A DNA stretch of 64,000 nucleotides from assembly GCA_900175165.2 (NCBI GenBank), contig FWWN02000394.1, positions 28,390 through 92,389 on the forward strand. The letters run 5' to 3'. A model generated the notes under the pieces. It made no database searches. It saw only the letters and a program-made list of their open reading frames with translations, and was not told the DNA's origin. Positions within the stretch are counted from its first letter, which is position 1, and every line of letters begins with the position of its first letter. A program made the position numbers and the translations under genes. This document shows, piece after piece, positions 24,439 through 35,926 of this stretch. The DNA is from Rhizomucor pusillus (taxonomy: Eukaryota; Mucoromycota; Mucoromycetes; Mucorales; Lichtheimiaceae).

Positions 24439-26085
24439 TCAATGCAGAGGAAAAGTTTTCGCTGATGGTGGCGACGATGCGCTTGGTATTTGACCCCGTG
24501 CTTGCCACTGTGATATCATAGGAATAACAAAACGGGACCACCAACCAATACTGTCGATAGCTTCGGCTGACTTTGCAAAGGGAAATGCTTGAAAGACATG
24601 AACCATATCTTGATACACCTCGTGATATACAAGTGATGTCTTTGTTGCTCCTATCTTTTCGGCAAGAGCATGAATCTCGTCGCGAAGAGATTCACAGGCG
24701 CCAGATTGTATCAAGATAGGCGGCAGATACTCGAAATTCTCTGCGAAAATCGGTGAGACGTATGGGTGTCGTACCATCTCTAGCGGCTGTTCGGGTCCTA
24801 TGTATAGGTGTGCGGGGTTCATTGCTTTCAACGTTCCAGGATTCGATGGTAAATAATCGTACACGGAGGCTTCCTTCCAGCTCGGATACGAAAACGTCAA
24901 ATCAACCCAAGGCTATGAAAATAAACTTTTTCAATACGGTTTGAAAGTACAATGCAATGCCCTTTACATACTGAGAGCAAAACTGCTCCTTCTGGCTGTG
25001 GCAGTCCGTGATCGCGGATATACAGCATGAGTGCAAGGGAGAGCCCGCCTCCGGCCGAGTCACCCATGATGAGAATATTTTTGGGATCAAAGTGGCATCC
25101 GTGGTCGGTATCAGTAAGATACAAATATGCTTGCACGGCATCGTACAATGCACCTGGAAAACGAGTCTCTGGAGCTAATCGGTAGTTTACGGCTTTTTAT
25201 GTATGCAAATATTATATGTTTTGTTTATGTAGAAACCCAACCACGGTAAGTGTTTCAGATTAAATAGGAGGACATTGTGTACATAAATACGAAATATAAC
25301 TTACCAAATATACGTCGCCCTGTTGCCCTGCTAATCTTGTGTGTGAGAGTGCGATGCGACTGCGCGCTCATGGCACAGTACGCACCGCCGTGAAAGTAAA
25401 GCACGATTTTCTCAGGGGATCGTGCACGGGGTACAACTGCCGTCGTCCCCTCATTGCGATGTTGACATATCCGTTGTATTTGTTCTTGCTCTTCTAGATC
25501 AAAATCCTCTAATTTCTTCTTGCCGCTAAATATACTTTGGCAGCGGTTCCAAATGGTACCTGCTGACATCCATTCAGCATCCAGGATACGAGATCCATCT
25601 TCGTTCTTGTCCAGTTGCTGTAGAATGCCACGGAGATTTCGTGGATGTACCCGGAATGAGCCATCTTGTGTTTTGGATGTGAGCGGCCTGAGCCAAGTCG
25701 GGAATATCAGCATCACTCGCCAGAATTCCAAACTGTTTGTTAAAGAATGGTCTCGGAGCGCCTGGAGGATGGCCATGACCACAGTCTGCTGGATATTCCA
25801 CAATGGCTTTTTTGGCTGGTAAGAAAAATGCAGCCAGATAGCTGACACCAGCTGGCTCAGGTTGGAGGGAATATGCAACACAGTTTGAAACAGTTCTTGA
25901 AGAACAAGAGCAGTGGGCGCTGGGATCAGTCGGGAGATAGAGTTTGACTTTTCAGTTTGTTGCATAGCAACAACCTCGCTCCCATGTTCGTTTGGAGTTG
26001 GGATTGCAGGGCCGCAGCAGCCTGGTGTAGTACATGTTACGGTTATCCACGATGTTGTTGCAGTCGTCGTTGTCGTCATTGACAT
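24439..26085 (-). CDS. alpha/beta hydrolase, HSL-type esterase/lipase
   Basis: Three exons: 26085-25305, 25192-24972, 24912-24439; 491 residues. The fold-3 hydrolase core carries the oxyanion motif HGGAY (about 233-237), VNYRLAPE at the exon 1/2 junction, the nucleophile elbow GDSAGG with Ser306, Asp412 and His439 (DMVHVFQAF), a complete triad. The N-terminal 200 residues are an extension with several hydrophobic stretches, often seen in fungal and steryl-acetyl-hydrolase-like members. It should cleave short-to-medium acyl or sterol esters; the substrate is not readable. Intron 1 is 112 nt and its acceptor (AAAAAG) lacks a good pyrimidine tract, but it is the only one restoring VNYRLAPE. The start is the first of two nearby ATGs (26085, 26079). 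Confidence 0.9.
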
Positions 26086-26619
26086 TTGGTGGGAAAAAAA
26101 GGTCAAGGAAGAAAGGTGCAAACCAAGATTTGTCGGGGAAATTTCAGGGACAATAGCGTTTACTGTTCGATGAGCTATTACCCCACACAAAAAAAATCCA
26201 ACAGAAATTTCATATGCTACTGTGCTACTGCTGATGTTGCTGCCCTGATTGTGTCACAACCACATTCTCCGGAAAACTGTTCCGGCCCAAGAACGTCTTA
26301 CCCCGCTCTTTGTCGCCTGCATCCACGTTGCAATCTCAGCAGGAGGGCAAGTATATACTTTCGCACCGTGCCGCCCCAGCCGTACATCAAGATAGACAAG
26401 GAGAAGAATTCTGACGAGCCAGTTTCCAAATCGAGGATCGCAACGAAACGCATGATCTTCGTTGCAACAGAAACGACGGCATTTCTCCGAGAATATTAAA
26501 TGATGGCTATGATGCGAGATGGAAATTGCTGTTTTCGAATACTTCGCGATGATAGGAGGGCATGCAAGTGCTATAACATATTAATGTTTATTCTTTTGCC
26601 AAGAAGTGATGTTACGTAT
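26086..26619. other. intergenic, 534 bp
   Basis: Promoter of the esterase (minus) and 3' flank of the ankyrin gene (minus). No gene seen. Confidence 0.5.
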
Positions 26620-27826
26620 TTACAATGTTTCAAGGTACTCGACTATAGCCCCGTGACGCCACGTTTCGGCTAAAAAAAGGGTTGTTTCCTAAGATATGTT
26701 GTCTTTCACACGTAGCAGGTGCATTTCTTACCGAGTTGTTTGGATGATCTTCCATGTTTATCTTGTTTTGCAGGATCAGCTCTGCCTTGTTCCACAAGGA
26801 ACTTGGTGACTGCTAGGTGTCCTTGACGTGCTGCATGCATGAGAGGCGTCCATTCATCCCATGCATCTGGTTTATCCCAGTCGCACGGCACTAGACTTTC
26901 CAGCGTCCGCAGGACATCCAAGTGACCTAGCATGGCGCTGTGGTGGATCACGTTACGTCCAAGTGAGTCAGGATCGTTGGGGTTGCCACCACAGCCGACA
27001 AGGTACCGAAGTAATTCCATGTTGCGAGATACAGCTGCATCCTGGAGGACGCTGCGCCCGGAATTATCCCGGTGCTGTAAAAGCTGTTGAGTGGGGACGT
27101 TTGCAAACGAAAATAGCATCCTTGTCATTTCCAGCGCAGCTCCTGGATCATCCGTGTAAGCAGCAGAAATCTGGATAGGTAAACGTCCGGATCGTGTCCT
27201 TTTTAGAATCGATTCTGGACATCTTTCCGCGAGATATTGGCATGCAAGAACATGACCTGAACAATAATCAGTTCGTACGTCCTAAAGTGAAAGTTCACAC
27301 ATGTCCAACTTGCCATTCTGTGCAGCCAGGTGAAGCGCTGTCCGTCCATCTTTGTTTGCCAAATCAAGTCGACAACCTGCTTGATCTAACTCTTGAATGA
27401 TATCCAGCCGACCCTTGAGCGCTGCAATCATCAATGGCGTCCAATCGCCTCGCTTCAAGGCATCAATGTTCACCTTGCACTCTCTAGCTAGAAAACGGAC
27501 ACATTCCAGCGAATCAATGGCCTCGTGTATAGGTTGCCGTCCTACAAATATTGTCAGCCCAGACTACAGTGCATGCATATACAAGTATTGCCCTCTGTAC
27601 CATGCTCATTGACCGCCTCGAGATCTGCATTGTACTGTCTCAGCAATCGCAGCACCGGCAAGGAATGAGCGCGAGCTACAAAGTGTACGAAAGCGTCTCC
27701 GTGGTTGTCCTTTGCATCCAAGCACTTGGACAGACTGCCGCTTTGCTCGTATTCAGCAAGTAAGCGTTGGATTGTGTTGGGATCGCATATGTGCTTGACG
27801 GCTGTGCTCAGGAAACCTGTCTCCAT
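26620..27826 (-). CDS. ankyrin-repeat protein
   Basis: Four exons: 27826-27601, 27541-27314, 27256-26732, 26669-26620; 342 residues. About seven ankyrin repeats are readable: GDAFVHFVARAHSLPVLRLL, RQPIHEAIDSLECVRFL, GDWTPLMIAALKGRLDII, DGRTALHLAAQNGHV, SGRLPIQISAA, SGRSVLQDAAVSRNMELL, and DEWTPLMHAARQGHLAV. The protein is ankyrin repeats only, a binding scaffold of unknown partner. Intron 2 (27257-27313) needs a GC donor (AATG/GCAAGT), which yields LHLAAQNGHVLACQYLAERC; GT alternatives give a frameshift or a stop. The last exon is 50 nt (AETWRHGAIVEYLETL). Transcribed divergently from the B-box/DUF2009 gene with 145 bp between start codons. Confidence 0.88.
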
Positions 27827-27971
27827 TTTTTACCTGTCAAAAAATTCATGCGATTCTCGAGCACTAGCGCTGCCTCCCACACTTGATTTTTAGCAAGTTC
27901 CGCCCTTCTGAGCTTTTTAATCCTCTCGGTAACGAACCCCTCCTCCCCTCTCTCACTATTCGCAATCGAGA
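27827..27971. promoter_or_regulatory. 145-bp bidirectional promoter (ankyrin / B-box-DUF2009)
   Basis: Both start codons face outward from this gap, so it must hold both 5' untranslated regions and both promoters unless transcripts overlap. It carries a pyrimidine tract (ccctcctcccctctctcac) next to the plus-strand start. No TATA box is seen. Confidence 0.6.
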
Positions 27972-30549
27972 ATGCAAGTAGCGTCCTTGGCTGATTCACC
28001 CACGTTCTGCGTCGAATGCCGAGATCAAGAGGTACCTGTCAACTCTAAAACCCCATTTCCTAGTTCTGGCTATGCTCTGCAGGCGAGATCGTGGTGTTGC
28101 GATGAGTTTGTCTGCAAAGCAAGGGGACTGCGACGTTTGGCTTACAACGGAGTAACAAAAAGCTCAACCTTATTTATAGGCGTCTGTCTTTTGTGAACAG
28201 TGCGATGAGGACTTTTGCGAAGTATGCCATGGTAATATATTGCCACATATATAGTTTGCGTATTCTGCAGAAATGAGGGAAAACTGAAGTAGTATCTTTG
28301 CAACAGCTATGCTGCATCGCACTGGCAATCGTCGAAAGCATATATCAAAAAATCTCGCAGTGAACGCACCAAAAACTGACGCCACCGCTAAAGATCACGG
28401 CGCCAACGGAACTGACACATCATCTGCACAAGTAATATACTAGACCAGAGAGTCGATAAAGGACGAGAGACCTGACAGCAGCGTAAATGTTGTAGAAAAA
28501 CAACGGAAATGACGAAAAGATGAGTACTGCAGCTATGGATTTGGATGGCACAATTATTCAGGGCTCAGGAGCAACATTTGGAGAATGGATGGAGAAGAGG
28601 TATATTTAAATGCTGCATGCTGACCGCAGTATGAGGTGTGACTCAACCTGAATTGATTAATAGAGCAAAATACGTGCCGTTGCGACTTGATGCAGAAGAA
28701 CGCAATTTGCTTCGACTGTATGTATTATTGTAAACGGACCTTTATATTTTCCGTAGAAGGATAAACTTACATGATTCTTCTATGCAACAGACTCGAAGCG
28801 GCCTTGAATGTCTCTGAATATACAGGTAAGGAGGATGCATAATTGCCCCTGTTTATAATACGAAGCTAAATAATGATTCATCTCTAGATAAAATTGACAT
28901 CCTCACGTACGCCAACAAGGCTAGAAGAATTGTCGCCCAGATTCGAGACCTATGCGCCATCATATCCGGCCTACTTGTTGCAAGCGATTACAAAACAGGA
29001 GAACGATTGTTTTCAGAGAGAAGTGTAAAGCAAAACGAGGAATTATTCCAGCGGGTGTTCGAAGTTGGCCGACGGTATGTAGCTGAAGGAATTTTACGAC
29101 ATTATTCCAATTCTCAACGCGATTTCTAGACATAAGATTATGAACCCTGAAAAAATGCGTTCGACGTACGGAAAGTTAATGTACATGTTAATGGTATATA
29201 TGCATTTTTCGACCATTCACACCAACAATAGCTAATTTATCATCGCAGGATTCGGTAATGCCTGAGGTTGAGGATATGCTCGGCTTTTCCTGCGTCATTC
29301 CCATCAAGACTGTTTTCGATTATCTAAAGGCCAACGACTGCCTTGAGCTTCTGCACGACGATGCTATAGCACTTGCAACACGTGAAATATCGACTGAATT
29401 CAAGAGTCGCGCGCAGATCGATGCCGAAGTACAACGCAAGAAACGCGCCATTGAGATGTTAAGTCAGAAATACGCAAACGATCGAGTATCTGCAGATGAT
29501 ATCGTCCGGTGTCTGGCTTCTTTGTCGGATAACCATGCATACTTGAAAGCTAACCGGTAAGTTAATGTCGATTCCGGAATAGGGAGCATTCCTACTCTTC
29601 GAGTAAAAATGCCCTGACAACAAGTTTCTAGCGATCCTTGCGAGAAAATGCTCAAATATCTTACCAAATACTTCAACCCCACGAAGACTGAGAGTGGATA
29701 CTCATTAGCGATCGTCGCTGGTCGGCATGGTCATCGACTGACTCACAGCCACTCTGCACAGTTTTCCTACGTTCACCAGTCACTGTGCCTGTGGCGCGAA
29801 ATTGTTCACGAGATGTTTATGCTTTGGAGTTTAGCAGACGACGATCTGATATCGGTGAACCCATACCGACTCACCAACACCGGTCAGGGTCTCCAACGTA
29901 TACAGCAATGCAGAAACGTCAGTGGCGCTATGCATAAAATCCTGAACCGAGCGCAAAAGAAGAGCGGGTCTTGGGTTGGAAGCAGTGTCGTCCATTTAGG
30001 CGATAGAAACGTTCCAAATGCATTCATGTTTATCGACAAGGTACGAGACGAGCACGATAGATCGACGATTCGAGAATCTAACGACAGACTTTAAAGTATA
30101 ATCAAGTATCGCGAATCCTATCCCCCATTGTAAACACACTCGATCGGATAGACTCATTGGCTCAGCAAGATCCAGCAATAGCGGAATACATAGAAGATAC
30201 GTTTGGAGGTGTAGAGCAGTGCCGCAAGGATATTCTCTGTAAGTTTACCGATATAGCTACTTTGTGCATTATGGACTACAGTCGAGCTGATATGAATATA
30301 ATAGATGACTTTTTCCGCTTTGGATTCGATGGATCTGGCGCAGACAATTACTTTGACGCAGGTAGCTGTATTGATGGACGCTTGACATCCGCTTGGAATT
30401 GGTGCTCGCAGATTGAAAAGAAAAAGTTCTTCCCAATCTTCTTACTGACAGTACGTACAAATTCCTTACTACTTTTTTACAGCTTGTAAATCTTAACATT
30501 CTCTTTCGTCTAGGGCTTTGTTGGGTTTGATGGTGGTGGATGGAATTAG
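27972..30549 (+). CDS. UPF0652 protein: B-box zinc finger plus DUF2009
   Basis: Thirteen exons: 27972-28031, 28180-28231, 28307-28431, 28520-28599, 28664-28717, 28791-28825, 28888-29074, 29130-29193, 29249-29556, 29632-30040, 30097-30238, 30305-30450, 30514-30549; 565 residues, every phase consistent. Residues 13-48 form a B-box: CVEC, CEQC, CEVC, then LHRTGNRRKH. DUF2009 fills residues 105-565 (EWMEKRAKYVPLRLDAEER at its start, GFVGFDGGGWN at the C-terminus). UPF0652 members are conserved in fungi and plants without an assigned activity. The B-box part is joined to DUF2009 by an 88-nt intron (28432-28519), the least certain junction because an in-frame TAG lies 11 bases into it; two separate genes is the alternative. 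Confidence 0.85.
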
Positions 30550-33125
30550 AACGCTAAGATCACTACATAGAAGACTCAAAAGATTAATGATAATAATAAC
30601 TTAAAATGAGGCCGGCAGAAGATAGAATTTATGAATGTTAATGTTAAGCCGATGTGTCACATGATACATATACGTCTCGCGACAGTATAGAGATTCGAAA
30701 TAGGTCTGCACATTTTAAACTTTGTCCATTTTACGTCCTTGTTGCTACGCAACAAGATTTCGATCACTTCACTGTTTGAAAACCTTCAAACCAAGTATAA
30801 AAGCTTTCCCCAATGAGTGTATAAGGCGCATAAGCCTTTTGGCCACGGCTTTCCTTCGTCCTATCACGTCTACGGTTTAAAACTGTGGATTACAACAATT
30901 GTACGCGGCCGAATGCAAAAAAAGAAGAAAGAAGGAAAAAGAAAAGAAAGCGACTATATGTTTGTATCCGCAGGATCGGATTGATCAAAAGTGTCCGATG
31001 GAAGTAATATTCTGTTATTTTTCGTTTGCGAATTGTATTGGGGTGTCGATTATCCTCCATTTATTATCTTAATGCATCTTATAAGCGTCTATGACATCCG
31101 ATCTAAACCAGATACTACAATTTAGGCAGTTTTGATGCTCGCCAGTGCGAAAAGTTGCACCTGGAAGCCGTTCAATTAATTGTTTGGTTACGAAACTTTC
31201 GACACGATTTTCGTCGCCAATGCAACGAAGTGGAGTGCTTGGGTCGCAAGAAGCATACAATCTCCAGCCTTGAATATCCGACTTGTAGCCGTGAGCGTCT
31301 TGGTACCGGGGGCTGGAGAAAGGAACAAGTGGGTTATTGAGCTACTTCTGTAATTTGACAGATAATTATAGAGGTTGAAACATAATTGTGCAGTCCAGTG
31401 GGCTGAAGGTTAAGATTGCAAGGACTTTTTACGGCGGACGATTCAAGGGTCTTGATCTCTTGCGAAGTGAAGAATCGGAAAAGTTTGTTGCACAAAAGTC
31501 TGAGGATCGGATGCTCGATAGGCTTTTTTATATAAGAATGGTGTTGAATGATTCATGCAAATTGCGCTATACATACCGGTGAGCAGAGAATGGACAAGGT
31601 ACGAGTAAAGTTTTACTGCATGCCGAGCTTATGACAAGCGTACGAAGGGACGCAATCGTGATTCAAGGAAACAGTGACGACTGCAGCGCAGAGCATGAAA
31701 CATTGTCTCGCTAAAAAACGCTATCGCTTTATAGTTTCTGTGATGCTCCTCTCTGGGTGAGTCAGTATGTGCCCACTTTCTCATTGCTGCTGTCGACATG
31801 GTTCCGTGGTTTCTTGTAAGGATCTCTCTCAATCACAGTTGTTCAGTGGTTGCCATAGCGGCTTGAATTGCAAGAAGAAAAGTATACGCAGAGCTGTTAC
31901 GGTGAAGTACATACGGGTGCTTGCAGTCTTGGGTGGGAAGTTTCATTGATCACCCGATATTCCATAAAATATTCCCAATAAGGATGTCAGTTGGCCTGCT
32001 CGTACATTGTATGTAGTGTCCTTTCTGGCAGCATTAATGCCCCCAGTAGACGATTCGAATCCTCTGGCAACTGCGAGCATTTTGGTTTGTCAAATGAGAA
32101 CCATGCTGGTATCTCAAAAAGCGTCTTACACATTGCGCAGAAGAGTGTACAGTATTTTCAATTTTGCTCCTATTTTTCTTTGTCAGTAGTGATACATACA
32201 ACTTCTGCAGTAGAATGGATCCGGTATCATCGTTTGTGAGTATCTTCCGTTGCGATATATCCGAATTCGAGAATTAAACATGTACCGCATACTTTTGAGA
32301 ATGCGCGATCGGTTTTCATTTACTTCCAAGTTATTGATGCTTTTAACAAAGGAGCGCGCTTTTTCGCTATCTTAACCCATTTTTAGACATTTTTACAGCA
32401 TTTGATGAATTTACACAGTCATGGCATTCTATGCTTGAGACGATCATGACCGAAGATCACTTTCCATATATGGGGTAGTTTCGATGTGTCAAATCTTTTG
32501 ACCAACGCGGGAATCCACAGAATATTACGGGCTAACCTCGGAACTTCTGTACATCTCCCTCCATACGATCTCGGGAGCCTGCATATGCTGCGTCTGATAA
32601 CCCTTCCATGTGACAAACGGAACTATTTGGACCGCTCTACACATCATAGCATCTAATGTGACGGAGCCGATCACAGACACATTCCACCCTTTTGCCAGCG
32701 AAAAAGCAGACGTTTGGAAGAATGGATAGGTGTAACAAAGACAGTAACAAGTATATTCAATGCGCCCACACGTGGTATACACGTATACGACCAGCGATCT
32801 TTCTAGGTAAAACAGATTTTATGCGCCTCTTTACGTACAACATTGACTGCAGGAAAAGAGATGGAATCCATTTGAAGTGCATCGACAGCTGGTGATAGAA
32901 AGGTGCGTGTTTGCTTCCTGTTGCCATGGATCTAAGAACCACGGCAACCGCGCCTTGTATATACACACATCTGCATCTCCTTTGTTATGGATCCTGTTGA
33001 GGAAAATTTTCGATTCGGCATATGAATTTCAAGCACAAGCTTTTGCCATGTGAAGCAAGTGTACAGTTCTGGATGGGGCGTTCCCCACACTTAGCGTTCT
33101 GTTTCGTTGTACGACAGCAATCTCA
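30550..33125. other. 2.6-kb gene-free region
   Basis: No ORF over 85 codons and none with recognisable content on either strand. A purine-rich run lies at 30917-30950. Likely regulatory or decayed DNA; nothing specific supported. Confidence 0.5.
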
Positions 33126-33132
33126 TATAAAA
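33126..33132 (+). promoter_or_regulatory. TATA box of the P450 gene
   Basis: TATAAAA lies 61 bp upstream of the start codon at 33193, in a stretch with no upstream ATG before the gene start. Spacing fits a short leader. Confidence 0.55.
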
Positions 33133-33192
33133 GCCGCCTATCAGACCCCTGTGCCCATTTCCTTTCCCATTGATTCCAATAATCTTTATACC

Positions 33193-35144
33193 ATGGCTAC
33201 TGCTACAACCACTAATAGAAACCCGATCGCCCGCTACGTTGGTGGCGCTGCCCTAGTCGGCGTTGCTGCCTTGGCTCTGATCTACCACGACCGCGCTGTG
33301 TTTGATGAGCATCGAGAAGATATAAAGACGCAACCGGGTTGGCCCTTGGTTGGCAATCTGCCCATCTTGCTCCAGTGGAAGGACAGAATCCACGAGTTCT
33401 TGCTGGAGGGATTCACCTCCTTGGATGAAACTACCCTGTGAGTATCGATAAGACACGCTGAAGATCTCCGCATTTATATTAAGAATTTCTTGATCAGGAC
33501 CATGTCCGCATTGGGTATTCCACGTCATATTTCTACCATTGATCCTCGCAATGTCGAGCATGTTTTGAAAGGTAAACAAGACTAGCAGACATCTTCTTTT
33601 TACCTGAATTAGTTGACACATATCCTGTCTCTTTTTTCTCTCGGATGTCACTGCAACAGGCAACTTTGAAAACTACATCAAAGGCCCTGAATTCCATGCA
33701 TCTCTCAACGACCTTTTTGGTGACGGTATTTTCAACGCAAACGGCGAAGAATGGAAGTACCAGCGCAAGACTGCCAGCCACATCTTCAATGTCAAGAACT
33801 TTAGAGATCAGTTCACAGAGTAAGTTTGCTGCCAAGATTTTCTCGGAATTTTGAAAGATTCAACTGATATCTTGGATTCTGCAGTGTGTTTGTCCAAGAA
33901 ATCGAATACATGAGCGAAAAGATTTGGGACAAGGCCGCTGCTACCGGCGAGACCGTTGATTTCCACGATGTCATGTTCAAGTTCACGCTTGATTCTTTCA
34001 TTCTGTAAGTATCCCAAAGCTTATGACTTTGCAATAATAAGTTGCTCATTTACGTGTAATGTACAGTCTTGGATTTGGTGTCCAGTTGAATGCCCTTGGT
34101 TCCAAGGAAAAGGTGCCTTTCGCGGCAGCTTTCGATGAAGCTCAAAAGAACACATTCCAGCGTTTTGTTAACCCTATCTGGCCCATCACTGAACGTATCC
34201 AAAAACTGGTAATGCCATGGAAACCAGGCATGAACGACCATCTCCGCGTTGTCGACACATTCGCTCGTGAAGTCACTGAAAAGCGACGCAAAGAAATTGC
34301 CAACGGAGAAGAGCACCGCGACTTGCTTTCACGCTTCATGAATGCCCGCAACGCCAAGGGCGAACCGCTCAACAATGATGAACTTCGTGATATTGTGCTC
34401 AATTTTGTGATTGCTGGTCGTGACACCACTGCCCAAGCCCTTTCCTGGACTTTCTATATGCTCATGTGCCACCCACGGGTCGAGGAGAACCTTTTGGATG
34501 AGATCAAGGAGTATATTACCGAGGATATCATGCACGATTCCCCAGCATTGTATGAAGCTATCAAGGGCATGAAATATGCTCATGCAGTGTAAGTTCAAAA
34601 GAAAAAGCCATCTCAATTAGCCAAGAATTTCTTAACCCAATCTCCACAGATTCTACGAAGTCTTGCGCCTCTACCCCTCTGTACCACTCAACCAAAAGTA
34701 TGCTTTGAATGACGATATCTGGCCGGACGGTACCCGTATCCGCAAGGGCGACTACATCCTCTGGACGCCATATGCGCAAGGTCGCAGCGAAAAGGTTTGG
34801 GGCCCGGATGCAAAGGAATTCAAACCCGAGCGCTGGATTACTCCGGAGGGCGAATTGCGTCGCGAATCTCAGGGACAATGGCCTGCTTTCCATGCTGGCC
34901 CTCGTACATGCCTTGGTAAGAGAAACCCCAACCAGAAATTTTTCATGCGGTGATTTAACAACATTGTGCCCATGTGATCCATCTAGGTCAACACTTGGCT
35001 ACCTTGGAAGCCCTCGTTGCTATCATCTTTATGATCAAACGCTACAAGTTTACTCTGGTACCAGGCCAGGAGATCACCTACCAAGTCTCGCTTACCTTGC
35101 CCATGAAGAACGGCATGATTGTCGGCGTTCAAAAGCGTCACTAA
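33193..35144 (+). CDS. cytochrome P450 monooxygenase
   Basis: Seven exons: 33193-33437, 33498-33571, 33660-33819, 33885-34004, 34067-34588, 34650-34915, 34987-35144; 514 residues. An N-terminal anchor (YVGGAALVGVAALALIYH, about 15-35) is followed by the proline-rich PGWPLVGN hinge. The I-helix oxygen-activation motif is AGRDTTAQ, the ExxR motif FYEVLRLYPSVP, the PERF-like block FKPERW, and the heme loop FHAGPRTCLGQ with Cys461. Similarity of these blocks points to the CYP52/CYP86-like clan of fatty-acid or alkane hydroxylases; the exact family number is not assigned. An ER-membrane enzyme needing a CPR partner, not encoded here. Start chosen at the first ATG after the TATA box. Confidence 0.94.
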
Positions 35145-35926
35145 GAGCACATAATGCAACATAACTTGTCATGTCTCCCCCAACCCTTTCTTCTTAATTT
35201 CCCCCCCCCCAAAGATTAGGCAAAATCCTTCCCCTTTGTAAATATCTTGTCTTATTTTCATTATGCGCTCTCCTTCCCTCTGGCCTGTTTGTGAGCATTA
35301 TAGATAAGCTTCCTACCTCCTTTCGTCCTTTTCCTTATTAAAAATATAAAGCTTTAATTATGCGAACTGCTGATTTGTTTCTCAGCTGGCAGCTTATTTG
35401 CTTGATGGGCTCCATGCAGCGTTCCTACTGTATGTCAGAATTCGATAATAATCAAAGTTTGGGTATTTGTCATTGAATGGTGGTAGCAAACAGTAAGATA
35501 AAAAACAGTGTAGGGATAAATAACCAAAACCAAGTCCTGAACGAATTTGAATCGGACCACCATCAGTAATCAGCAGCGAACTTTTTTCTTCTTCCAAAGT
35601 CCAACGAAGGCGCAAATGCCATAAATGGTTAGCGTGTCGATAGCTTGTTCCCCTTGCGCGGGTTCTCTTTCTGTACGTTGTTGTGCCCTCCGCTTGCACT
35701 TTTTCTGTTCGCGCATTTGCATCGAGGGCTGAGTCACAGCTTGAGCTCTGACTGAGTGACACAACTCGACGACTGATATTTCAGCAACTCGTCACGCCAT
35801 CTCGCTAATCAGTCGCCGGAGAAAAACAATTGTCGGCAAACCATCGTTTGTAATTCTCTCTCCTTCCCACGTCAATAGAGATTGAATCAGCCACTGTACT
35901 CTCTTCCGAGCAAAGCAGTGCCTGCA
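35145..35926. other. intergenic, 782 bp
   Basis: P450 terminator side and TUP1 promoter. Contains a run of ten C at about 35201-35210 and a pyrimidine tract at 35855-35875 before TUP1. A minus-strand ORF (35394-35762) has no domain or ATG-proximal context and is not called. Confidence 0.5.

Noticed and set aside
24439..30549. A metabolic or secondary-metabolite gene cluster around the esterase, oxidoreductase, methyltransferase or P450
   Set aside because: These genes are far apart, separated by housekeeping genes, and there is no PKS, NRPS or terpene synthase backbone gene in the window.
32035..32075. GATTCGAATCC, resembling the B box / T-loop of a tRNA gene
   Set aside because: The flanking bases do not pair to form a T-stem and there is no A box or acceptor stem upstream at the right distance.
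35394..35762. Minus-strand ORF between the P450 and TUP1
   Set aside because: Starts at a non-ATG codon, has no recognisable motif, and overlaps the TUP1 promoter.
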